Below are positions 8,546 to 14,680 of a stretch of 18,693 nucleotides of DNA, in pieces. The position numbers and the translations under genes were made by a program. Each line of letters starts with the position of its first letter. Positions within the stretch are counted from its first letter, which is position 1. The notes under the pieces were generated by a model that ran no database searches, had not been told where the DNA came from, and saw only the letters and a list, made by a program, of their open reading frames with translations. The stretch is from Candidatus Cloacimonadota bacterium (GTDB taxonomy: Bacteria > Cloacimonadota > Cloacimonadia > Cloacimonadales > Cloacimonadaceae), in contig DAHVPA010000012.1 of the NCBI GenBank assembly GCA_027318525.1, positions 1 to 18,693 of the forward strand, read 5' to 3'.

Positions 8546-9199
8546 ATGGTAAAGATAATCACAGCCGAAGAGGCTGTCCGGTATATTAAAGAAGGCGACC
8601 GGGTCATGATTAGTGGTTTTCTGGCAGTAGGCGCACCGGAATCATTAATTGATGCGCTGGTGGCGCAGGGAACCAAAGACCTGCATCTGGTCTGCATTGC
8701 TTCCGACTGGGAAAACAAGGGAGTCGGCAAACTGGTTGCCAATCATCAGATAAAGTCTGCCCAGGTTTCGCACATGGGCACCAACAAGGAAATCCAGGCT
8801 CAGTTTAATTCAGGAGAACTCAAGGTCGAGCTTGTTCCGCAGGGAACCCTGATGGAACGTGTCCGTGCTGCTGGAGCCGGTTTGGGCGGCGTTTTGACCC
8901 CCACCGGACTGGGCACCATAGTTCAAGAAGGTAAGGATGTCCTCGTAGTTGATGATAAACCCTATATTCTGGAAACAGCCATCCATGCCGACTTTGCCTT
9001 GATTAAAGCCTGGAAGGCAGACAGGATGGGCAACCTCGTTTACCGCAAGACAGCCCGCAACAGCAATCCCATCATGGCAATGGCCGGCAAGACAGTCATA
9101 GCCGAGGTGGAGGAGATTGTCGAAATCGGCGAACTCGACCCCGAAAGCATCGTCACCCCGGGTGTATTTGTCAATTACCTGGTCAAGAGTGGAGAGTGA
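8546..9199 (+). CDS. ctfA: CoA-transferase subunit A (acetoacetate/butyrate/acetate type)
   Basis: This 217-residue alpha subunit belongs to the family I CoA-transferases (AtoD/CtfA/ScoA). Visible family features are a glycine-rich start region (SGFLAVGAPESLIDAL), GVLTPTGLGTIVQEGK (matching the G..TP.G.GT....GK motif), ALIKAWKADRMGNLVYR and the ending TPGVFVNYLV. With subunit B it moves CoA between short-chain acids, for example butyryl- or acetyl-CoA to acetoacetate; the exact substrates cannot be read from sequence. In amino-acid fermenters such pairs activate acetoacetate or release butyrate/acetate in lysine or related pathways. The stop is 3 nt before ctfB, the standard paired arrangement. 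The start is chosen by the ribosome-binding site at 8535-8541. Confidence 0.9.
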   Translation: MVKIITAEEAVRYIKEGDRVMISGFLAVGAPESLIDALVAQGTKDLHLVCIASDWENKGVGKLVANHQIKSAQVSHMGTNKEIQAQFNSGELKVELVPQGTLMERVRAAGAGLGGVLTPTGLGTIVQEGKDVLVVDDKPYILETAIHADFALIKAWKADRMGNLVYRKTARNSNPIMAMAGKTVIAEVEEIVEIGELDPESIVTPGVFVNYLVKSGE

Positions 9200-9202
9200 G
9201 CA

Positions 9203-9859
9203 ATGGATAAACGCATATTAATCTGCCAGAGAATCGCCCGGGAATTGAAGGACGGGGATTACGTAAACCTCGGTATCGGCATGCCCACAGAAGTAGCAAA
9301 CCATATTCCGGAAGGCGTGCATGTAGTCTTCCAATCCGAAAACGGCATGCTAGGTGTGGGACCTGTGCCCGAACCAGGCATGGAAGACAAGGATTTGTGC
9401 AATGCCGGCGGCGGCTGCATTTCCGAGCTGCCGGGCGCAGCTTATTTTGACAGCGCCACCTCTTTTGCCATTATCCGTGGCGGGCATATTGACATCACTG
9501 TGCTGGGAGCCTTGCAGGCAGACCAGCAGGGCAATCTTGCCAACTGGATGATTCCCGGCAAGCTTACACCCGGCATGGGCGGAGCCATGGATTTGGTGAC
9601 CGGTGCCCGCAAAGTGATTGTTGCCATGGAGCATTGCGATAAAAACGGCAATTCCAAGATATTGAAAGAGTGCACTCTGCCGCTTACAGCCAAAGGCAAG
9701 GTCTGTCTGATTGTGACCGACATGGCAGTCATGGAAGTAACTGAGTATGGTTTGATGCTGACGGAAATTGCCGCAGGTCTGACAATGGACGAAGTAGTCA
9801 AAGCCACCGCTGCAGATTTGATAATTCCCGATAACGTCGGTATCTTCGGGGAAGAATAG
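9203..9859 (+). CDS. ctfB: CoA-transferase subunit B with catalytic glutamate
   Basis: This 218-residue beta subunit is the partner of the preceding gene. It carries the catalytic motif QSENGMLGVGP, in which E46 is the nucleophile that forms the glutamyl-CoA thioester. NLGIGMPTEVANHIP (22-36), FAIIRGGHIDITVLGALQ and IPGKLTPGMGGAMDLV are further conserved segments of AtoA/CtfB/ScoB. Length and motifs are normal, so the enzyme should be functional. A GGAGAG/GAGTGAG Shine-Dalgarno region lies at the end of ctfA. The gene is the last of the + strand block and is followed by a strong terminator. Butyrate:acetoacetate CoA-transferase is the likeliest label, but succinyl-CoA:3-oxoacid transferase remains possible. 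Confidence 0.92.
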   Translation: MDKRILICQRIARELKDGDYVNLGIGMPTEVANHIPEGVHVVFQSENGMLGVGPVPEPGMEDKDLCNAGGGCISELPGAAYFDSATSFAIIRGGHIDITVLGALQADQQGNLANWMIPGKLTPGMGGAMDLVTGARKVIVAMEHCDKNGNSKILKECTLPLTAKGKVCLIVTDMAVMEVTEYGLMLTEIAAGLTMDEVVKATAADLIIPDNVGIFGEE

Positions 9860-9883
9860 CTAATTAATCTTCAGAAATACAAT

Positions 9884-9911
9884 AAGGGGCACAACGTTAA
9901 CTGTGCCCCTT
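9884..9911. terminator. Strong, probably bidirectional hairpin terminator between convergent genes
   Basis: AAGGGGCACA (9884-9893) pairs perfectly with TGTGCCCCTT (9902-9911) around an 8-nt loop. It starts 25 nt after the ctfB stop and is followed by a moderately T-rich stretch. On the other strand, A/T-rich sequence also follows the stem, so it can serve the convergent - strand cassette ending at 9936. Confidence 0.85.
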
Positions 9912-9935
9912 TGCTTTATATAGATTTACTAATCT

Positions 9936-10669
9936 TTACTTAAGAATAGTAAGTTTTACGCTGACTTGATTTACATCTGCACAAACCCGTACTATATAAA
10001 TACCTGAAGAAAGCTTTTGCCCCTTATTATCCCTGCAACTGCTGTTCCATGACCGATATCATCTTGTATATTAAATTCAGAATTAGGTGTTTGCGTAACA
10101 TATCCGTATGCATTATACCCATGATTCCCATTTCCATCATCGAATAAATTCTGCTCCAAATCTGGGTGATCCGGTAGTGTGTTTAAACCAAGGTCAATGC
10201 CTGAGTCTACAATACCCACTTTCATGTTGTTCCCAAAATAATTAAGGTGACCGTCATTCCATACGTCTATCATTTTAATACTGTTCAAACCCCACTGCTC
10301 ATAAAAAAAAGGATCAGAAACCAGAGGTGTTAGATAAAAATCTGGTTCGACAAGCTCGACCTTTGGCTCATTATCAAAAACAACCATCAACGAGTCTACA
10401 CTAATACTATCAGCATAATTTATCAAATAGCAGAATTCCTGCCCAATCTGAGGGTCAATATCATACTCACATAATAATAAGATATTTCCGACCTTATAAT
10501 CTTCTGCAATTTTGTTAAACCATCCACAATCTGTTTCTACATAATCTTGCTGATATCCTGATATTGATATTTCCTGAATCGTACTGAAAATAAGACTTTG
10601 TGGTTCATAATTTGCTGAAAGATAACAAAAAATGAACAAAAAGAGCCAACCCAATGCGTTTTTTTTCAT
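9936..10669 (-). pseudogene. Subtilisin-like (S8) protease with internal deletion and frameshift, T9SS tail still recognisable
   Basis: The N-terminal reading frame (225 codons, stop at 9992-9994) has a signal peptide, an inhibitor-like propeptide (ending near VELVEPDF, about 105-111) and the start of a subtilase domain. The catalytic Asp is in GIVDSGIDLG (D155) and the catalytic His in DDIGHGTAVAGII (H207). The sequence then jumps, without the Ser (GTS) region, at about 10015-10030 into a shifted frame that reads GQKLSSGIYIVRV and ends VKLTILK with TAA at 9936-9938. That is a typical T9SS C-terminal sorting domain end. Roughly the middle of a normal S8-T9SS protein is missing and the tail is out of frame, so no active protease can be made. 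GGGAGGT precedes the ATG, which lies 28 nt behind the upstream secreted-protein gene. Confidence 0.88.
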
Positions 10670-10697
10670 CGTTTACCTCCCAATGATTTCATAGAGT

Positions 10698-11681
10698 TCA
10701 TCTTTTTAGGATTTTTTCTGACTTCTCATATTGTTTACCATTTATTTCAATAGTATATTTAAGGCAGTAGATACCTCTTGGTAAGGTTTCATCTATATAA
10801 ACTATTACTTCACTCAGATTCGATTCTCTAGTTAGATGCGTTTTCAGCGATTGTCCCTTGAGATTATACAGGCTAGCTTTATTCACTTTACTCTGGTTTC
10901 CAGCGGAAATATAAACATAATTATCACATGGATTAGGGAAAACAGAATCTTTACGATGAATAGATATCTCATCAACATCAGAATTGGTGTTTTGGTAAGT
11001 AATCACAACTTGCGGAAATCCTTGTCCATCTGTAAAGTATAAGCTGCCAAATCGAACATTGTCAAATTGGAAATCTGCGTCGCTGATGATGGGAAAGTAA
11101 ATCATATACTGGCTGTAAGGCCTGTTCTGGTTAAAGTCCTGGATATATTCATCAGTGATATCAAGCGTTTTCCAGCCGACAGTGTTATCGGTGCTGATAG
11201 CTCCCACGGTTCCGTAATAGAATGGATCAAAATCGGATACTTCGATGCTGTTGCCGTAATTGACATGGTTAACCATGCAGTCATAGTGATTTCCATAAAA
11301 TAAGGGGAAGGTCTGACTGTAACTGTCACCTTCGCAGAAATACTGGTAAAGTTTGAAAACCACGCTCTGTATAGAGTAGTTTACAGGAACAGGTAGAACC
11401 TCGAAGGATAAGTAAAATCTGTATCCTGCATTGAAATTATCTCCCATCGGCCATTCTGTAAGTCGAAAGTCTCCTGGGTACAATTCATATTCGGATCTTG
11501 GGAGTATTGATGCGTAGTATTGACTGGTTTCAAAAACATAGCCAATCACAGCCTGTAAACTACCCTCCGTATATACAGAGTCAATAATTGTAGTTTGGGG
11601 TTGGGCAAATGCTGTTACAATTATAAATAACATAAACAAAAGCAAAATAACTTTGATTTTTAAGTAAGAAGTACTTAACAT
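10698..11681 (-). CDS. T9SS-secreted surface protein A (beta-sandwich-like body + T9SS type A sorting domain)
   Basis: This 327-residue protein has a signal peptide (MLSTS..., cleavage probably after AFA near residue 26) and a body of about 220 residues rich in aromatic/beta pattern. A C-terminal T9SS sorting domain begins at DSVFPNPCDNYVYI (about 245) and continues with LYNLKGQSL and LPRGIYCLKY, ending KSEKILKR. The body, with spaced YLSFEVLPVP and GWKTLDITDEYIQDFNQNRPY, resembles DNRLRE/CBM-like jelly-roll domains of secreted proteins; this is a pattern-based guess. It should be exported across the outer membrane by T9SS and attached to the cell surface or released. AAGGTGGGA lies upstream as a ribosome-binding site. 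It has a diverged paralog at 12871-13845; both lie directly upstream of broken S8 protease genes. Confidence 0.85.
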   Translation of the reverse strand: MLSTSYLKIKVILLLFMLFIIVTAFAQPQTTIIDSVYTEGSLQAVIGYVFETSQYYASILPRSEYELYPGDFRLTEWPMGDNFNAGYRFYLSFEVLPVPVNYSIQSVVFKLYQYFCEGDSYSQTFPLFYGNHYDCMVNHVNYGNSIEVSDFDPFYYGTVGAISTDNTVGWKTLDITDEYIQDFNQNRPYSQYMIYFPIISDADFQFDNVRFGSLYFTDGQGFPQVVITYQNTNSDVDEISIHRKDSVFPNPCDNYVYISAGNQSKVNKASLYNLKGQSLKTHLTRESNLSEVIVYIDETLPRGIYCLKYTIEINGKQYEKSEKILKR

Positions 11682-11722
11682 AATAATCCCACCTTAGACC
11701 ATTGTATAAAAAAGCCATTGAT

Positions 11723-11751
11723 ATTATAATTACTAAATAAGAATATGTCAA
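11723..11751 (-). promoter_or_regulatory. Perfect-consensus sigma70-type promoter for the secreted protein A cassette
   Basis: Read on the minus strand, TTGACA (11746-11751) and TATAAT (11723-11728) are separated by exactly 17 nt. The -10 box is about 41 nt upstream of the ATG at 11681. The paralogous gene has a diverged counterpart at the same place, supporting real function. Confidence 0.7.
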
Positions 11752-11817
11752 ATCTATGTCAACATAAAATTTCAAATTCCTGGATATTTTGATATTTTTA
11801 TCTATTGACTGCCAACG

Positions 11818-12010
11818 AATGTGGTTTTTGAAAGGTTTAGGCACGGAGAAAGAATTTTTCTAACTTATTAATCCTTCTTGTTTCCTTCCTGTTACATTTA
11901 ATGGACTCAAAACGGAGGATTAACGGAGGATATACGGACTCAAGTCCCTTTATCGTCCGCAGATTATTCCTTTTGTTTGGCTTATGTGTAGCAAGGAGGA
12001 AGAGGGGAGC
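11818..12010. repeat. Duplicated upstream segment containing structured repeat, copy 1
   Basis: A short block around GGTTTTTGAAAGG (11823 on) is shared with the region upstream of gene B (13987 on). It is followed by copy 1 of a roughly 130-nt element (about 11877-12010). The element runs TTTCCTTCCT (11881-11890), ATTTAATGGACTC, two AACGGAGGAT direct repeats (11911-11920 and 11922-11931), a GGACT-CA-AGTCC hairpin (11936-11947), ATTCCTTTTG and GCAAGGAGGAAG (11991-12002). The first and last tracts can base-pair. I see no coding potential. Copies 2 (14117-14254) and 3 (reverse, 14589-14680) share the order of parts and the fold. Confidence 0.7.
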
Positions 12011-12018
12011 AAGTCTCG

Positions 12019-12180
12019 GAATTACAAATTATGAATTACGAATTATGAATTAAAAGAGTTCTTACCACAAAGGCACGAAGACACAAAGGGATAAATTATG
12101 AATTATGAATTCCGAATTACGAATTACAACGCAGTGTGCGTAGGGGATAATATAAATTCCGAATTACGAATGATGAATTT
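12019..12180. repeat. Heptamer-periodic (G/A)AATTNY arrays with an octamer insert
   Basis: Three runs keep a strict 7-nt period: 12019-12052 (GAATTAC, AAATTAT, GAATTAC, GAATTAT...), 12093-12127 and 12154-12180. Between the first two lies a different short tandem repeat, CACAAAGG/CACGAAGA/CACAAAGG (three 8-nt units, 12066-12089). The AATT core repeats in phase. No gene is present. The same heptamer array recurs at 14255-14309. Confidence 0.8.
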
Positions 12181-12214
12181 TTACCGCATGGAGATTGTGT
12201 AAGAACATCAAAAT

Positions 12215-12575
12215 TGAGTCCGTCAGGCCGGCACCTTGTAACACGGCACGTGAGTGCCGTGCTAGTTGACTCCAACACTTTGAGTCCGTCAGGACGGAAC
12301 AGACATCTATTATACGGGTATTGGCTTTTCTTGTATCGTCCTCCGGACTCTATGTGGTTCTGCTTCCATACCCAGCAATGAATTGCTGGGCTAATAAGTG
12401 TCGTCCTTCGGACTGATTAGGCGGGATTGTGTTGTCACGGCACTCACGTGCCGTGTTATAATCTGCTGTCCCTATAGGACTGTCTGATATAAGCATATGG
12501 AATTGTGTCGTCTTTCGGAATCACATTAACCAGGACCACTTTACACTTGGGGTAGTAGGAAGAGGCGTTACGCCT
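12215..12575. repeat. Cluster of REP-like mini-hairpins
   Basis: In about 360 gene-free bases there are at least seven short perfect or near-perfect hairpins with 2-4-nt loops. CACGGCAC-GTGA-GTGCCGTG is at 12242-12261, CCCAGCAA-TGAA-TTGCTGGG at 12371-12390, CACGGCAC-TCAC-GTGCCGTG at 12436-12455 and AGGCG-TTA-CGCCT at 12563-12575. A GTCC/GGAC family occurs at 12284-12295, 12338-12348 and 12403-12413, with decayed copies near 12217-12229 and 12508-12520. Several share a right flank such as CTAATAA, TTATAAT or TCTATAA. This layout is typical of repetitive extragenic palindromes, possibly spread by a RAYT-type transposase elsewhere (inference). Confidence 0.75.
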
Positions 12576-12578
12576 GTT

Positions 12579-12845
12579 CTATAAACTGTGATGTATATCA
12601 CTACATATATCATCCAGCTGGTTTTCACAATAACTATACATGGATTGCAGGTAGTTAATCTGGTAGGTCTCAGTCAGCTTATTAAACCAATCACAATTGG
12701 TCACTACGTAGTCAGAATCCTGTTCAGTGACCACAATTTCATTTACAGTTTCAAACAGAAGGTTTTGTGGAACATATTCTGCCCATAATGATTGGAAAAC
12801 AACAATAAGCAGAATGACGACAAACAATTGCATAGACTTGTGCAT
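12579..12845 (-). pseudogene. Truncated N-terminus of a second S8-type protease
   Basis: The 88-codon frame begins with a signal peptide (residues about 6-22). It continues EYVPQNLLFETVNEIVVTE, YVVTNCDWFNKLTETYQ and so on, which aligns with YEPQSLIFSTIQEI and YVETDCGWFNKIAEDYK of the S8 remnant at 9936-10669. It stops before any propeptide end or catalytic residue; the AGGCG-TTA-CGCCT hairpin and the mini-hairpin cluster follow directly. It is therefore a 5' fragment of a subtilisin-like gene whose rest has been lost. GGGAGGG lies before the ATG, 25 nt behind secreted protein B. A short exported peptide could still be made, but no enzyme. Confidence 0.8.
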
Positions 12846-12870
12846 AGGTCCCTCCCATGAGATTTTGGTA

Positions 12871-13845
12871 CTATTTAAAGAATACCTTTTTTATAATAGA
12901 CTGCGGTTCATTTTTTTTCAAGTAGTGGATCCTAATGAAGTATAATCCCGCCTTAAGAGTATTTCTATCGAGATGTATATTCATAGATGATCCAGAAGTC
13001 TTTGGCAAGCTCTGTGTATATACTTTTTGTCCCTTTATGTTATATATATCAAATTGGGCGTCGTTTATATCCGGGGATTTGAATATGGTTAGATTATCAT
13101 GGATAGGATTAGGATACATTTTGATCTCATTATCATCAATTAATGTTTCATCTTCATCTGTGCTAGTGGATGAATAAGTTATAACCAAACGAATTGCGTA
13201 TATCCCGCCGTAAGAGTTTTCGAAGGTGATGGAATCAGTTGATTGATCATAATCAGTTAAGATAGGGAACATGAACATAAGTTGTAGGTATGGACGATTA
13301 CTATTATAATCACACAAATAAGCATTTGTTACTGCCAGTGTTTTCCATCCGTCTTGAGCATCGGCAAAAATAACTCCAACCGTATCAAAAACAACAGGAT
13401 TAAAGTCTATCGGTTCAAAGGTAAGTCCATAATCAATATGATACAAATAACAGGGGATATACTGTTGATTATACCAATTTGGGAATCCTGGTTGATCATT
13501 CCCAATACTGGAAGTTTGATATACAAAAATTTCAATATTATCAACTGTGTATTGTTCTGGAATCTGCATAATTGGGAAAGAAAAGTAGGAACGAATACAA
13601 ATGTCATTCAAATCACCATATGGATCCCAACTATCACCAACTTCAGAAACATCCTGGTTAACAGGTACTATGCCCCCGTAATAGGTTCCATTCTGGACGT
13701 GGTAACCAATGCCTCCCTGCAGGGAGTTTTCAGTCCATATAGTATCAATGATGGTAGTTTGAGATTGAGAATAAGCAAATACAGTTATAAACAGCATCAA
13801 TAATAATAGAGCAGCTTTAGTATTCACAGAAGAAGCAGGTAACAT
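12871..13845 (-). CDS. T9SS-secreted surface protein B, paralog of the protein at 10698-11681
   Basis: This 324-residue protein has a signal peptide (cleavage probably after AYS, near residue 26), a body of about 215 residues and a T9SS sorting domain from MYPNPIHDNLTIF (about 243). The domain continues with IYNIKGQKVYTQSLP and LKAGLYFIRI and ends IIKKVFFK. It lines up with protein A over its whole length: TTIID, SLQ..IGY, DGWKTLAVT and NRPY are at matching positions. The remainder is well diverged, so the duplication is old. GGAGGA precedes the ATG. It is followed 25 nt later by a truncated S8 gene, the same order as in the A cassette. Function unknown; surface attachment, a structural role or carbohydrate binding is possible. 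Confidence 0.85.
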   Translation of the reverse strand: MLPASSVNTKAALLLLMLFITVFAYSQSQTTIIDTIWTENSLQGGIGYHVQNGTYYGGIVPVNQDVSEVGDSWDPYGDLNDICIRSYFSFPIMQIPEQYTVDNIEIFVYQTSSIGNDQPGFPNWYNQQYIPCYLYHIDYGLTFEPIDFNPVVFDTVGVIFADAQDGWKTLAVTNAYLCDYNSNRPYLQLMFMFPILTDYDQSTDSITFENSYGGIYAIRLVITYSSTSTDEDETLIDDNEIKMYPNPIHDNLTIFKSPDINDAQFDIYNIKGQKVYTQSLPKTSGSSMNIHLDRNTLKAGLYFIRIHYLKKNEPQSIIKKVFFK

Positions 13846-13886
13846 AAAATCCTCCTCGAGAATATTATGTATACAGGATTATTATT

Positions 13887-13916
13887 ACTATAAATACTAA
13901 ATTAAACACAACTCAA
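13887..13916 (-). promoter_or_regulatory. Promoter of secreted protein B, diverged copy of the protein A promoter
   Basis: On the minus strand, TTGAGT (13911-13916) and TATAGT (13887-13892) are 18 nt apart, with ATTTAGTA in the spacer as in the A promoter (ATTTAGTAA). A further TTGACA lies just upstream (13921-13926), also paralleling A. Weaker than A's consensus boxes. Confidence 0.55.
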
Positions 13917-14116
13917 ATTATGTCAATCTAATTTTTCGTTTTATATAATATTCTAAGAATTTTTGTAATCGTTTCTCAGATTGTGAGGTTTTTGAAGGCT
14001 GGGGACGGATTTGGAGACATTCTTAAATAACTATACATCTATCAGTTTACTTGCTGTCACCCAATATGAATAAAGATATAATTGTAAACTGGTGTTACAT
14101 GCATAAATCCTGCCTG

Positions 14117-14254
14117 CTTCCTTCCTGATAGAATTAATGGGAGCGAAATGAGAGATTAGCGGGAGATACAGGGGCTTTTACCCCTTAATCACCCGCTAAT
14201 CATTCCTTTGTCACAGCTTAAATGTCCCAAGGAGGGAGAGAGCAGCAATGCTGC
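14117..14254 (+). repeat. Structured repeat, copy 2 (best-formed)
   Basis: Order: CTTCCTTCCT (14117-14126), AATTAATGGGAGC, GATTAGCGGG (14154-14163), AGGGG (14170-14174), CCCCT (14181-14185), CCCGCTAATC (14192-14201), ATTCCTTTG, AAGGAGGGAG (14229-14238), then a GCAGC-AAT-GCTGC hairpin (14242-14254). The 10-bp GATTAGCGGG/CCCGCTAATC stem encloses the AGGGG/CCCCT stem. The outer CTTCCTTCCT/AAGGAGGGAG tracts pair at 9 of 10 positions if two G-U pairs are allowed, which favours an RNA made from the + strand. It lies about 270-400 nt upstream of gene B. No coding potential seen. Confidence 0.72.
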
Positions 14255-14309
14255 AAATTATGAATTATAAATTATAAATTGTGAATTACGAATTATGAAT
14301 TATAAATTT
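14255..14309. repeat. Heptamer array, second copy
   Basis: Eight consecutive 7-nt units of the (A/G)AATT(A/G)(T/C) type run from 14255 to 14309 without a phase break. They directly follow structured repeat copy 2, just as the 12019 array follows copy 1. Same unit as at 12019-12180. Confidence 0.8.
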
Positions 14310-14330
14310 GGATTAGGGATTAAGGGTGTG

Positions 14331-14405
14331 CCTGCGCAGGTATGACGATGGAATCAAAACCTGTTAATCCCGAGGATGTCATTCCAGCGGAGGCTGGAAT
14401 CCAGG
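14331..14405. repeat. dRS3/REP-like palindromic element
   Basis: ATTCCAGC-GGAG-GCTGGAAT (14381-14400) is an 8-bp stem with a 4-nt loop, flanked by GTC and CCAGG. The perfect palindrome CCTGCGCAGG (14331-14340) followed by TATGACGATGG lies 40 nt before it. Both resemble the ends of the widespread ATTCC...GGAAT small repeats of bacterial genomes. Non-coding. Confidence 0.6.
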
Positions 14406-14448
14406 CTCAGGATAACAATTTTGTATAGAGTTAATCCTTACTTGCCCG

Positions 14449-14497
14449 GAGGGGTCACCGAGGGGTCATCGAGGGGTAAGCCCACGTTGACCCCTCG
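14449..14497. repeat. 11-nt tandem GAGGGGTCAYC repeat with inverted copy
   Basis: GAGGGGTCACC (14449-14459), GAGGGGTCATC (14460-14470) and a partial GAGGGGTAAG (14471-14480) are followed by the inverted TTGACCCCTCG (14487-14497). The third unit and the inverted copy can form an 8-bp stem, CGAGGGGT/ACCCCTCG (14470-14477 and 14490-14497). No T-run follows, so this is not an obvious terminator. Confidence 0.7.
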
Positions 14498-14588
14498 CAG
14501 CAATCAGGGAAGAACTATTAAAATCAACCTGTCCGGCACAGAAAAAAGCTGAATTTCAAGCAGGAAAAGGTCAGGGAAGGCAAAAAAA

Positions 14589-14680
14589 ACGGACAGCGGG
14601 AGAAGATGGTAGGGATATCCCTCTGTATCCCCCGTCATCTCTCCCGGAGTCCTTACATAGCGAGGAGGTGCTAGTGTGAA
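14589..14680 (-). repeat. Structured repeat, copy 3 (inverted and diverged)
   Basis: Read on the minus strand, the core has AAGGACTCC, GAGAGATGACGGGGGATACAG and the palindrome AGGGATATCCCT (14611-14622), aligning with GAGAGATTAGCGGGAGATACAG of copy 2. GGGAGAAGATG (14598-14608) pairs with CATCTCTCCC (14636-14645), keeping the nested stem despite different sequence. CACCTCCTCG replaces the pyrimidine tract. The purine tract of copies 1 and 2 is not seen. Confidence 0.55.

Noticed and set aside
9881..10028. 11-nt inverted repeat AATAAGGGGCA (9881-9891) and its complement at 10018-10028, near the S8 deletion junction
   Set aside because: It is short and part of the terminator stem on one side; inverted copies would not explain a simple deletion, so it is likely coincidence.
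11581..11844. 87-codon minus-strand open frame
   Set aside because: It spans the promoter and start of secreted protein A in another frame and lacks a plausible ribosome-binding site or motif.
12019..12180. Possible CRISPR array
   Set aside because: The units are 7-8 nt and tandem, with no regular 20-50-nt repeats separated by unique spacers and no cas genes nearby.
12242..12455. The two CACGGCAC hairpins as an IS terminal inverted-repeat pair
   Set aside because: Each is already a complete hairpin by itself, and no transposase frame lies between them; REP-like units explain them better.
13354..13803. 149-codon + strand open frame
   Set aside because: It is a shadow of secreted protein B on the opposite strand; Ile/Asn-rich product without motifs.
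14470..14497. Rho-independent terminator
   Set aside because: The stem is good but there is no T-run on either side and the nearest gene end (14930) is over 400 nt away.
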